From JADLFV01 sp964471555 (GTDB taxonomy: Bacteria; Planctomycetota; Phycisphaerae; Phycisphaerales; Phycisphaeraceae): a stretch of 30,187 nt of DNA. Made by a program: the position numbers and the translations under genes. This document shows positions 17,487-25,293 of this stretch, piece after piece. Below the pieces are notes generated by a model, which was not told the DNA's origin, ran no database searches, and worked only from the letters and a program-made list of their open reading frames with translations. The stretch is from positions 1-30,187 of the forward strand of contig CAYYGM010000044.1 of the NCBI GenBank assembly GCA_964471555.1, written 5' to 3'. Numbering within the stretch: the first letter of the stretch is position 1; every line of letters begins with the position of its first letter.

Positions 17487-18110
17487 TCACGAGCGGCAGC
17501 GGCGCAGGCATATCAGGCCGCCCAGTCCCAGCAGGGCCAGCGACGTCGGCTCAGGGGGAATGGGGGGGAGAATGGGGGGAAGGATCACTGGGTCGCCAGC
17601 TACTTCATAGTATTTGCCGCCGTAATTGGCGATACTGACCTGGCCGTCGTATAGGAGGGAGGTCGTGCCGGTGGGCACCACGATCTGGGCGAAGGTGACG
17701 TTCTGGGCGGGGTGCGGGCTGCCGGCCGGGAACACGAAGGCCGCCCACAACTGGGTGCTGCTTTCACCATTGGTGCCGGCCGGGATCGTCAACTGAGAGG
17801 TCGGGAAGAGAAACTGGCTGTCGTTCTCAGGTACTTCGCCTACGAAGCTGAAGAAGTCGTTGGCATCCTGGAAGATGGTGGGATTGCCGGCCGGATTCAC
17901 CTGCCGCATGGAAGCAGTGGTGAAGGTCATGTCGAAACCACCAATCAGTTCACCCGGAACGGTGCTGACCGCCGAAATCATCCAACGGTCATAGCCGGCC
18001 GCGGTCACACCGATATTGTTGATCTGATAAGTGATGTAGATACTCGCCGAAGCTGCGCAGGATAAGGCGGCAGTCAGCACAAAGGCGACGATCAGGGCCA
18101 TTCTTGACAT
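17487..18110 (-). CDS. PEP-CTERM surface protein (tandem paralogue 4)
   Basis: This 207-residue secreted protein has the group's core (LIGGFDMTFTTASMRQVNPAGNPTIFQDAN, then NGESSTQLWAAFVFPAGSP). The signal peptide is MALIVAFVLTAALSCAASA. Just before the tag it has a proline-rich linker (LPPILPPIPPEP), longer than in most sister copies, then LALLGLGG and a Cys/Arg-rich end (CLRRCRS). The ATG at 18110 is chosen over the longer open frame because AGGAGGTG lies 5 nt upstream and the same start context recurs in the neighbouring copies. It is separated by 68 bp from the preceding copy. Function beyond exosortase-dependent surface sorting is unknown. Confidence 0.88.
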   Translation of the reverse strand: MSRMALIVAFVLTAALSCAASASIYITYQINNIGVTAAGYDRWMISAVSTVPGELIGGFDMTFTTASMRQVNPAGNPTIFQDANDFFSFVGEVPENDSQFLFPTSQLTIPAGTNGESSTQLWAAFVFPAGSPHPAQNVTFAQIVVPTGTTSLLYDGQVSIANYGGKYYEVAGDPVILPPILPPIPPEPTSLALLGLGGLICLRRCRS

Positions 18111-18178
18111 GGGCCACCTCCTGAAAGGGTTAAACGCTGCGATGGAAGCGAAGCTGCTGATCCTTATGTTCCCTGACC

Positions 18179-18772
18179 TCACGCCCGGCAGCGGCGCAGG
18201 CACAGGATCCCGCCCAGTCCCAGCAGCGCCAGCGAGGTCGGCTCGGGCCAATCGGTCACGCGGTACGTTTTGCCGCCAGAGTTGGCGATGCTGACCCAAC
18301 CGTCATAGTAAATCCAGGATGTGCCGACAGGGACGACGAGTTGAGCGAACGTGATGCTCTGGGCCGGATACGGGCTGCCGGCCGGGAACACGAAGGCCGC
18401 CCAAAGCTGGGTGCTGCTTTCACCGTTCGTGCCGGCCGGGATCGTCACCTCAGAGGTCAGGAAATTGAACTGGCTGTCGTTGGGCACTGCTTCACCCACG
18501 AAGCCGAAGAAGCCGTTGGCGTCCTGGAAGACGGAGGGATTGCCGGCAGGATTCACCTGACGCATGGAGGCAGTGGTGAACGTGATGTCGAAACCGCCGA
18601 TCAACTCACCGGGGACGGTGCTGGTCGCCGTGATGTCCCAGTGCTCGTAACCGGCCGCAGGTGCGGTGAGGCCGGTGTTGTCAATCACACCGATGATTTC
18701 GATAGCTGCCGAGGCGGCGCCGGACAGAGTGGCGGTCAGCACAAGAGCGACGATCGGGGTTATTCTTGACAT
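18179..18772 (-). CDS. PEP-CTERM surface protein (tandem paralogue 3)
   Basis: This 197-residue secreted protein is the third gene of the array. The signal peptide (IVALVLTATLSGAASA), core domain (ELIGGFDITFTTASMRQVNPAGNPSVFQDANGFFGFVG; NGESSTQLWAAFVFPAGSPYPAQSITFAQLVVP) and tag (WPEPTSLALLGLGG with CLRRCRA) closely match its two neighbours. It lacks the proline-rich linker of copies 2 and 4 and goes straight from the domain into the PEP motif. A strong AGGAGG precedes the ATG. The 68-bp spacer downstream is nearly the same as the one upstream, pointing to duplication of a gene-plus-spacer unit. Confidence 0.88.
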   Translation of the reverse strand: MSRITPIVALVLTATLSGAASAAIEIIGVIDNTGLTAPAAGYEHWDITATSTVPGELIGGFDITFTTASMRQVNPAGNPSVFQDANGFFGFVGEAVPNDSQFNFLTSEVTIPAGTNGESSTQLWAAFVFPAGSPYPAQSITFAQLVVPVGTSWIYYDGWVSIANSGGKTYRVTDWPEPTSLALLGLGGILCLRRCRA

Positions 18773-18840
18773 GGGTTACCTCCTGAAAGGGTTAAACGCT
18801 GCGATGGAAGCGAAACAATTGATTCACGTGTTCCCTGACC

Positions 18841-19446
18841 TCACGCCCGGCAGCGGCGCAGACACATCAGACCGCCCAATCCCAACAAAGCCAGCGAGGT
18901 CGGCTCGGGGGGAATGGGGGGTAAATCTATTGTTCCGCCTTCGACCTGGTACGTGAGGCCGCCGGCATTGGCAATGCTGACCAGGCCTGCGTAACTAAGG
19001 CCATACCCGGCAGGTACCACAAGCTGGGCGAAGGTGATGCTCTGGGCGGGAAGCGGGCTGCCGGCCGGGAACACGAAGGCAGCCCAAAGCTGGGTGCTGC
19101 TTTCACCGTTCGTGCCGGCCGGGATCGTCAACTGAGAGGTTGCAAAGAGAAACTGGCTGTCGCCCTCGACCGTCTCGCCGACAAAGCCGAAGAAACCATT
19201 GGCATCCTGGAAGATGGAGGGATTGCCGGCCGGGTTGACCTGACGCAGGGAAGCAGCGGTGAACGTCACATCAAAACCGCCGACCAGTTGGCCGATCACA
19301 TCACTGGTCGCAGTCATCATGTAACGGTCGAAACCGGCAGGGACATTGGTGTTATCGATCCTGCCTGTAATAACCACGCCCGCCGAAGCCGCACTGGTCA
19401 GCGCGGCAGTCAGCACAAGAGCGACAATCAGGGTCATTCTTGACAT
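18841..19446 (-). CDS. PEP-CTERM surface protein (tandem paralogue 2)
   Basis: This 201-residue secreted protein is the second gene of the array. It has a signal peptide (LIVALVLTAALTSAASA), the shared core (QLVGGFDVTFTAASLRQVNPAGNPSIFQDANGFFGFVGE; NGESSTQLWAAFVFPAGSPLPAQSITFAQLVVP), a short proline linker (DLPPIPPEP) and the sorting tail (LALLGLGGLMCLRRCRA). The ATG at 19446 is followed by the same M-S-R-M start as copy 4 and is preceded by GGAGGTGG. The open frame extends to 19539, but that part overlaps the end of copy 1. The protein domain is unnamed to my knowledge. Confidence 0.88.
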   Translation of the reverse strand: MSRMTLIVALVLTAALTSAASAGVVITGRIDNTNVPAGFDRYMMTATSDVIGQLVGGFDVTFTAASLRQVNPAGNPSIFQDANGFFGFVGETVEGDSQFLFATSQLTIPAGTNGESSTQLWAAFVFPAGSPLPAQSITFAQLVVPAGYGLSYAGLVSIANAGGLTYQVEGGTIDLPPIPPEPTSLALLGLGGLMCLRRCRA

Positions 19447-19514
19447 GGGCCACCTCCAGAATGAGTTGGATGATGCGATTGAATCGAAGCCATTGAACCA
19501 TATATTCCTTGACC

Positions 19515-20105
19515 TCACGCCCGACAGCGGCGCAGGCACAGGATCCCTCCCAGTCCCAGCAGGGCCAGCGACGTCGGCTCGGGATTGAAGACGCCGCCGA
19601 TCGCATCGAGCTGGCCCCCGGTTTTGGCGTAGCTGACATAACCTTCGTAATAGACCGCCGTCCCCCTGGGCACTACGATCTGGGCCACGTCACGGCTATG
19701 GAAGGGGGTGTAGGCTCCGCCATTGGCGATCACAAACTGGCCGCGCAGTGTGGTACTACTCTCCCAGATGTTATCTGGCGCGTACAACAAATTCGCGAGG
19801 CCGGCATTCACAAACATGAACTGGCTGTCCTTGGTGGGGTCCATGCCGACTTGCCCCATCAGGGCGTTATAGTCTTGGAATACGGTGGCATATCCGAGCG
19901 GATTCTGCTGATGCAGGGAAGTTGCGGTGAAGGTGATATCCATGCCGCCAATGAGGCGATCGTCGGTGCTCTCGATATTAACGGTGTAACGGTTCAGGCC
20001 GTCACCGACGTCATCGGCCACGGCAGTGACGATGACACCCGCCGAGGCTGCGTTGGACAGGGCCAAAACCACCAACGCCACAAAGGCTGGAGATAACTTG
20101 CACAT
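19515..20105 (-). CDS. PEP-CTERM surface protein (tandem paralogue 1, first in unit)
   Basis: This 196-residue secreted protein is the promoter-proximal gene of the array. It shares the plan of its sisters: signal peptide (FVALVVLALSNAASA), core (RLIGGMDITFTATSLHQQNPLGYATVFQDYN), a region ending VAQIVVPRGTAVYYEGYVSYA and a tag (NPEPTSLALLGLGG with CLRRCRA). The middle is more divergent (ESSTTLRGQFVIANGGAYTPFHSRD) than in copies 2-4. The ATG at 20105 has AGGAGG about 7 nt upstream. A good promoter lies 63-90 bp upstream, so this gene probably starts a five-gene transcript. Confidence 0.87.
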   Translation of the reverse strand: MCKLSPAFVALVVLALSNAASAGVIVTAVADDVGDGLNRYTVNIESTDDRLIGGMDITFTATSLHQQNPLGYATVFQDYNALMGQVGMDPTKDSQFMFVNAGLANLLYAPDNIWESSTTLRGQFVIANGGAYTPFHSRDVAQIVVPRGTAVYYEGYVSYAKTGGQLDAIGGVFNPEPTSLALLGLGGILCLRRCRA

Positions 20106-20167
20106 GGTTATCCTCCTCAGAAAGTGAAACTGCCGGAATTGGTCCACGCGGAAAATGCAACTATTCC

Positions 20168-20194
20168 ATTATAAACAACCACTCTGGCTGACAA
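20168..20194 (-). promoter_or_regulatory. promoter of the PEP-CTERM array
   Basis: On the minus strand, TTGTCA (20194-20189) and a perfect TATAAT (20173-20168) are separated by 15 bp. The -10 is exact, but the spacing is shorter than the ideal 17 bp. Transcription would start near 20161, giving a leader of about 55 nt before the ATG at 20105. Confidence 0.5.
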
Positions 20195-20243
20195 CATCGC
20201 GGAATTGCGAATTCTGGACGAATTCAGCAATATTGGAATCGAT

Positions 20244-20277
20244 AAAAAAGTCCGCCGGTCGTTGGACCAGCGGACTT
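20244..20277 (-). terminator. intrinsic terminator after the PstS-like gene
   Basis: On the minus strand, AAGTCCGC pairs with GCGGACTT, extended inward by GGTC/GACC after one mismatch around a 4-nt loop, and is followed directly by a run of T residues (complement of the A run at 20244-20249). It begins 37 bp after the stop codon at 20314, as expected for a rho-independent terminator. Confidence 0.85.
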
Positions 20278-20313
20278 AGAGCGCACAGGGCGCATGAGTG
20301 GGTCGTTACATGC

Positions 20314-22863
20314 TCAGGCCCGAGGTGCGCGGCGGTACAGGGCAACCAGACCAACGCCCAGCAACATCAACGACGTCGGCTCAGGAATCGCCAGGCCCAC
20401 GCCGGCCAGCGCTTCATCGAAGCTCAAGTCCGGCACGACGCCGAAGCCCCAGTTGTCACCAAGGATCTGCAGGTCCGCCAGGTTGACCACACCGTCGCCG
20501 GTGAAGTCAGCCGTGGCCCAGCCTGCGGCGCTGGACTGCCAGTTGTCGCCGAGGATCTGCAAGTCCGCCAGATTGACCACGCCGTCGAGGTTGCTGTCGC
20601 CGTAGGCTGTTTCCAGGATCACTTCGACCAGTTCATCCACATCCGACTGGTTGATGACCAGGTCGCCGGTCATGTCCGCGGACAGATCAGCGAAGACCGC
20701 TTCATCGAGGTTGGCCCATTCCACGCCGCCGCTGGAATCGACATCCAGGCCGACGAACTGAGCGAACACGTAGTCAATGTCCTTGGCATCGACGATGCCG
20801 TCAGCACCGCTGGGAGCCGAGCCCTTGGCCGGGCCGGTCAGTGAACCCGCGATATCACCGCGGCTGTCGCCGGCATCGTACGTGCCGTGGGCCAGGGTGG
20901 TGGCGAACAGGTTGCCGGAGGTCGAGGCGTTATCCACCGCCATGAAGTTGGCTTTGCGGTTGAGCGCGGCGCTAGCAAACAGGCCGTCGGCACCGTAGCG
21001 CACGTCATCGAGATCGAAGTCGCCGTCACCGTTGAAATCGCCGATGATCTCGGGCGACATGTCCGCAGCGCTGCCGGCCATACCGGCAAAGGCGCTATCC
21101 GTCGCGGCGGCAGCACGACCGCCGGCAATGATGCCCTGGTCGTACTCGTACATCTTGACCATGCCGGCAATATCACTGGTGGTGCGAGCCAGATCGCCGT
21201 TGAAGTCGCCGGCCACGGTGTTACGCACGTTCAGGGCGTTACCATAAGTCAGCCCAGCGCCGCCGAGCGTGACGTAGGAGTTATCCGCAGCATCCTGGCC
21301 GTCGGTGAAGGTGGCGCCGGTGGGCGTGCTGCGGGTGGGAACAAGACCCGCGCTGTCGCCCCAGGCTTCGAGCACCTGCGTGTTGGTCGCTTCGATCAGA
21401 TCGCGCACTGCCGAGTTGAATCCAACCGTTGCGGTGAACACGTCCGGATTGGTCTGATCGGGTGAATACTCAATACCAGCGCTCAAGGTATAGAGAGACG
21501 TGAGCAGTTCGCCGGGCAGGCCGACGTTGTCCACGTCACCGGGCAGGCTGATGACGTTGGCGATGCTCTCAAGGATGTTGCGCACGTAAGCAGCCGCAGC
21601 CTGGTTATCGACGTAATCCACCGCACCGGAATCGGTCTGATACACATCGCCGAGGGTGGCCATGGTCTCCGGGCCGCCGATCTGCCAGCCGGTGTTGATG
21701 TCGCCGTTGCGAGTCACGACGGTGATGTCGGTGGGCCGCACGAAGGTGGTGGCGCCGGTGGCCTGGCCGTCCTCGACGTCCTTGCGGATGTTGACCACTT
21801 CATATTTTTCCGCGTTGGCGTCGGCGATGGCGCGGCTGCCGCCGAGCAGGCCGGTGTACCCGATGGCCAAACGGCTGTTCTGAACCACCGCTTCCATGAG
21901 GCTGGAGCCGCCCTGGTTGCTGGGAGTGAAAGTAGAGCCGAGCTGGGTATTGACTTCCGCGGAGTTTTTGGGGCCGTCGTTGTCGCCCACGCCCCAGGAC
22001 GGATCAACACCGATGGAGTTCATGGCCCCGTTGCGCGTGCCGGAGCCGGAGTCGCGAGTGACAACGACAAGGTTGACGCCGTTGGAATCGCGGCCGGTGG
22101 TCATCAGGTGCTGCAGATCAGACATCTCGATGTTTTCGACATCAGCGCCGCGGTTGGCGATATAGCCGATGGGCACCCAGGCGATGGGGTTGTCGAAAAC
22201 TGTGTTGGCATCGGGTGAGGCCGTGTTGGTGTTGAGGCTCAAAGCGCCGCGCTGGAGGCTCTTGAGCTTGTTGCCCTGGCCGGTGGTGGAGACGGCCGCG
22301 TTGTTGCCGTATCCGGGCGTGGTGGGATTGGCGTTCCAGTGAGCGGTGCCGCTCTGGGTGACGAACCACTTGGTGGGCACGTCCATGGTGGCAAAGTCAA
22401 TGCTGGTCTGCACGTTGGGTGAATAGGTGGGCCCCGCGCCGTAGCCGGCAGGGCCGGACACCGGATCGTAATACACCACGCTGTTGTAGATGCCGCCCTC
22501 GGTGGTCACGGTGCTGGGCAGCGTGCCGAGCAACTGATAATCGACGAACTCCGCCAGACCGTTGCCGGACCCGACGCCGCGATAGTTAAAGTTCCAGACG
22601 GTGCCGGGGGCATCGACGACGGGGTTGTAGCTGGTCGCCGAGGGCGCCAGGTTCTGGGGGAAGCCGCCATTGAAGCCGGAGACACCGTTGTTGTCGACGT
22701 CGATGTAGTCGTTGGTGCTGGCCGGTTTGGTGAAGAAATCGAAAAAGAGCGTCGCGCCGCTGCCATTGACCTGATCCGCCGCCGATGCCGCAACGGTGGT
22801 CAGGGCGCAGAGCAATGCTGCCGCCAATCGTGTGGGGGTCTTAAACCAATTTGCTTCCAACAT
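20314..22863 (-). CDS. PstS-like phosphate-binding protein with dockerin-like repeats and PEP-CTERM tag
   Basis: This 849-residue secreted protein has three parts. After a signal peptide (LAAALLCALTTVAASA), residues of about 30-460 resemble PstS-type phosphate-binding proteins, with the ligand loops GSGAT (34-38) and DSGSGTRNG (about 270). The region of about 540-810 carries several calcium-loop, dockerin-like repeats (GDFNGDGDFDLDDVRYGADG, GDSNLDGVVNLADLQILGDNW, ADFTGDGVVNLADLQILGDNW). The end is a PEP-CTERM tag (IPEPTSLMLLGVGLVALYRR). The ATG at 22863 has GGGAGG about 8 nt upstream. A normal PstS is about 320-350 residues and is delivered to an ABC transporter. This one seems destined for the cell surface or matrix, where it could capture phosphate or phosphorylated ligand. 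No pstCAB genes are seen nearby. Confidence 0.88.
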   Translation of the reverse strand: MLEANWFKTPTRLAAALLCALTTVAASAADQVNGSGATLFFDFFTKPASTNDYIDVDNNGVSGFNGGFPQNLAPSATSYNPVVDAPGTVWNFNYRGVGSGNGLAEFVDYQLLGTLPSTVTTEGGIYNSVVYYDPVSGPAGYGAGPTYSPNVQTSIDFATMDVPTKWFVTQSGTAHWNANPTTPGYGNNAAVSTTGQGNKLKSLQRGALSLNTNTASPDANTVFDNPIAWVPIGYIANRGADVENIEMSDLQHLMTTGRDSNGVNLVVVTRDSGSGTRNGAMNSIGVDPSWGVGDNDGPKNSAEVNTQLGSTFTPSNQGGSSLMEAVVQNSRLAIGYTGLLGGSRAIADANAEKYEVVNIRKDVEDGQATGATTFVRPTDITVVTRNGDINTGWQIGGPETMATLGDVYQTDSGAVDYVDNQAAAAYVRNILESIANVISLPGDVDNVGLPGELLTSLYTLSAGIEYSPDQTNPDVFTATVGFNSAVRDLIEATNTQVLEAWGDSAGLVPTRSTPTGATFTDGQDAADNSYVTLGGAGLTYGNALNVRNTVAGDFNGDLARTTSDIAGMVKMYEYDQGIIAGGRAAAATDSAFAGMAGSAADMSPEIIGDFNGDGDFDLDDVRYGADGLFASAALNRKANFMAVDNASTSGNLFATTLAHGTYDAGDSRGDIAGSLTGPAKGSAPSGADGIVDAKDIDYVFAQFVGLDVDSSGGVEWANLDEAVFADLSADMTGDLVINQSDVDELVEVILETAYGDSNLDGVVNLADLQILGDNWQSSAAGWATADFTGDGVVNLADLQILGDNWGFGVVPDLSFDEALAGVGLAIPEPTSLMLLGVGLVALYRRAPRA

Positions 22864-22913
22864 GTTCAAATCCTCCCAATAAAGTGGTTGAACCGAGTCT
22901 TGCTGATCCTCTG

Positions 22914-22956
22914 CGGCCGGGTGTGCAAACAACGGTTACGCCGCAGCACCCGGCCG
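22914..22956 (-). promoter_or_regulatory. GC-rich hairpin in the leader of the PstS-like gene
   Basis: A perfect 10-bp inverted repeat (CGGCCGGGTG at 22914-22923, CACCCGGCCG at 22947-22956) has a 23-nt loop. It lies 51 bp upstream of the PstS-like start and 78 bp after the prepilin-like gene's stop. No T tract follows, so it may be a leader structure, an operator or a read-through brake and not a simple terminator. Confidence 0.45.
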
Positions 22957-23034
22957 TTGGCGGAGACGTTCCGCCGCTTCGATTCAAAGGGGCGGCGCGC
23001 CGTGAAAACGCACCGCCCGCAGGCATCTGCCGCC

Positions 23035-24150
23035 TCACGGATCAAGAATCCGGTTGTAACCGCTGACGCTGAAAAAACGGTCACCCCACTGGCGCTTGAC
23101 CATGCTCTCCAGGGGCGTCTGCCGCGCTGTGTGGCCGTCGGTGAAACAGAAGTTGGCGGTGCCCTCTTCGCCCAGGCCGCCGTTGCCGCCGGAGTGATGG
23201 CGGCCGACCGCGTTGATGTTGGGGCCCTGGGTGGCGGTGGTCTGTGTGATGCCGCCGGTCTGGGCGTGCAGGACCGTGTTGTAATCAACAAAGCCGTAGC
23301 TGGAGGCATCCTCGTCGGATCCGGCACTGGTCTTGTAACGAAAGCGAGCGGTGTTGGCGCTGACCGGCTCACCCGTGGGGTCGTAACCGCTGCTGATGCC
23401 GTTGATGACGGTCAACGGCCGGTGACTCTTGCACACGCCCTGGGCGAGGATGGCTTTCCAGTTGTCCACGTACTCCGCCGCGAAAATGGTCTTGGAGGCG
23501 TTAGTCACATCCGAAGCCCGCACGAACTGATTGGTGCGCGGACTGGCGCCGGTGTTGACGAATTTGTTGCGGGGCATGACCAGGCCGTTGGCCCCGAAGG
23601 CTACGAACGCCACCTGGCGATCCTCCAGGGCATTGGGGGCCGAGGCGCCGTTCTGATTGGTCTGACCGTCCATCCAGTTGACACTGTTGGAGCCGGGATT
23701 GGTGCGCGGCATGCCGCCCTTGAGCATGGCCGGACAACTGAACGCTCCGACCTGACCTTGGCCGACAAAGGTGAACAGCGCGTTGGACCAGTGCAGATAG
23801 CCGAACGGATGCGGCGCGCCCTGAAACTGGTCCCGTAACTGCCATCCCCCGCCGGCCGAACCGGGATAGACATAGGAAGCGGGGAAATAACCGTTGTTCT
23901 CCGCCGCATAACCCGCACCGCCCTGGGCGATGGCGCGGATGTTGGCCGAACAGGAAATGGCCTGCGCTTCGCCGCGAGCCTTGCCCAGGGCCGGCAGCAG
24001 AAGGCCGATCAGCAGGGCAATGATGCTGATGACCACCAGTAGTTCGATCAGAGTAAATCCTGCGGATTTGCTCTGCCTCACTACCCTGAGCTTGTCGAAG
24101 GGCAGTTCGATCAGGGTGAATCCATTGCGTTTTGGTTTTGGATGAGGCAT
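23035..24150 (-). CDS. prepilin-like (DUF1559-type) protein with duplicated cleavage motif
   Basis: This 371-residue protein belongs to the large planctomycete group with a type IV prepilin N-terminus and a C-terminal DGH motif (NFCFTDGHTARQTPLES). The functional signal appears to be GFTLIEL at residues 31-37, followed by the hydrophobic helix LVVISIIALLIGLLLPAL. An additional GFTLIEL lies at residues 10-16, followed not by a helix but by the insert PFDKLRVVRQSKSA. The prepilin peptidase would cut before F32; the first site is probably dead. GAGGAA lies about 7 nt before the ATG at 24150. Such proteins are thought to form surface or periplasmic pseudopilin-like structures; their role is not settled. 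It lies upstream of the PstS-like gene on the same strand. Confidence 0.88.
   Translation of the reverse strand: MPHPKPKRNGFTLIELPFDKLRVVRQSKSAGFTLIELLVVISIIALLIGLLLPALGKARGEAQAISCSANIRAIAQGGAGYAAENNGYFPASYVYPGSAGGGWQLRDQFQGAPHPFGYLHWSNALFTFVGQGQVGAFSCPAMLKGGMPRTNPGSNSVNWMDGQTNQNGASAPNALEDRQVAFVAFGANGLVMPRNKFVNTGASPRTNQFVRASDVTNASKTIFAAEYVDNWKAILAQGVCKSHRPLTVINGISSGYDPTGEPVSANTARFRYKTSAGSDEDASSYGFVDYNTVLHAQTGGITQTTATQGPNINAVGRHHSGGNGGLGEEGTANFCFTDGHTARQTPLESMVKRQWGDRFFSVSGYNRILDP
24041..24123. repeat. in-frame duplication around a palindromic insert in the prepilin-like gene
   Basis: Two 20-bp copies (24041-24060 and 24104-24123) are identical at 18 of 20 positions, are offset by 63 bp (21 codons), and each encodes GFTLIEL. 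Between them lies an imperfect palindrome, CCCTGAGCTTGTCGAAGGG (24084-24102). The pattern looks like insertion of a short palindromic repeat with duplication of the flanking target, keeping the reading frame. Confidence 0.75.
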
Positions 24151-24316
24151 ATCCGTTCCTCAAGTCAGGATGGGACCCATGCGGGCCGACCATCAGCCCA
24201 CTCACTGGGCGTCATGATGAGACACGTGCTTCCGCGTCCTGTTGCTTCAGCGCTAGCGTTCGGTGGAGTTCTCGAGAGAAATGCATTCAGCCTGGAATGC
24301 GTTCAGTTCCAGCCGC

Positions 24317-24757
24317 TCAGCGCTCGGCGATCGTCGAATCATCCAGCCGATAGCCGACGCCGCGCACCGTGCGCAACTGGTCCGCCGCCTCACCCAGCTT
24401 GCGCCGCAGCATCCAGACGTGATTCTTCAATCCGCCGCGATGCACGCTGACGCCCAGGGCTTCCAGGCCGGCCATGATGTGATCCGGCGAAAACACCCAG
24501 CCCGGCCGCTGACACAGCAACTGCAACAAACGAAACTCGCAGAGCGTCAGTTTCAGCAGCCGCCCATCCACATGCGCCTCGTGCCGCGCAGGATCCACCG
24601 CGATGCGCCCCGCGCGCAACACCCGGCTGGCTCTGGAAGTGGTCCGTTCACTGGCCATGGTCAAAGTCATCACGGTCAGCCCATCCCCCGCCCCCGCAAG
24701 TCGTTCCCCTGAATCATCCACAGTACGATCTGCGCCCACGTCATACCCGCACTGCAT
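24317..24757 (-). CDS. stand-alone OmpR/PhoB-type winged-helix DNA-binding protein
   Basis: This protein of up to 146 residues contains a full Trans_reg_C winged-helix domain (from about LRAGRIAVDPARHEAHVDGRLLKLTLCEFRLLQLLCQRPG to TVRGVGYRLDD) and no receiver domain. The recognition-helix region GGLKNHVWMLRRKLGEAADQLRTVRGVGYRL matches the family pattern. The first 45 residues are not conserved, and the true start may be the ATG at 24670 or 24658; none has a clear ribosome site. It is upstream of, and on the same strand as, the prepilin-like and PstS-like genes, so it might regulate them. PhoB-type domains usually respond to a phosphorylated receiver; without one this protein may act constitutively or through dimer partners. 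Confidence 0.8.
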   Translation of the reverse strand: MQCGYDVGADRTVDDSGERLAGAGDGLTVMTLTMASERTTSRASRVLRAGRIAVDPARHEAHVDGRLLKLTLCEFRLLQLLCQRPGWVFSPDHIMAGLEALGVSVHRGGLKNHVWMLRRKLGEAADQLRTVRGVGYRLDDSTIAER

Positions 24758-24820
24758 CCGCAGCGAGTCAACGTTGTGTTAGTTTTTGTCGAGCGAACGG
24801 TTTACCGCTGCTGAGGCAGC

Positions 24821-25022
24821 GAGGAGGTAGGGGGTAGGGGATGGCAGATGGCGGATGGGAAATCGGGACCAACAACCAACAACCAGCAACCCGATCCAGC
24901 CACCAAGAGACCCGGGCACCGAGGCACCAAAGATTCAGGCATTCAGGCAATCAAGCAATCAGGCATTGGCGCAAGGAGTAGGGGATGGCAGATGGTAGAT
25001 GGCAGATGGCGGATGGGAAAAG
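24821..25022. repeat. short-tandem-repeat mosaic
   Basis: Several runs of 6-8 bp units follow one another: GATGGCA-like units (24840-24860 and 24984-25019), CAACAAC-like units (24868-24891), GCACCGAG-like units (about 24915-24930) and ATTCAGGC/CAATCAGG-like units (24932-24967). The block starting GTAGGGGATGGCAGATGG occurs twice, near 24834 and 24978. This resembles the short tandemly repeated repetitive sequences known from cyanobacteria. Confidence 0.7.
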
Positions 25023-25293
25023 CGGAACCAGAGCTTCCCCACGTCCGATCACATTCGGACTTCCGGGGGGCACGTCCATCGAGGGCTTACGCACCGTTTT
25101 TCCACCCGCTCACGCGCGTCAGCGCCGCATTCATGTCTGTTTATGTGACTCTCACGACAGTATCTGCGGCGCAAACTGAAGTTTTCGCCGCCCTGCGCTG
25201 GCGCAGAAAGTCCCTGCGCGATGTTTCCCTCACCCTGCGTGTTTATCCGATAACCCGCCCCAACGTCCCATCATGCGCCGTTTTGCCCGCTGA

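Noticed and set aside
22888..23838. Plus-strand open frame of 316 codons
   Set aside because: It runs antisense to most of the prepilin-like gene and the leader of the PstS-like gene.
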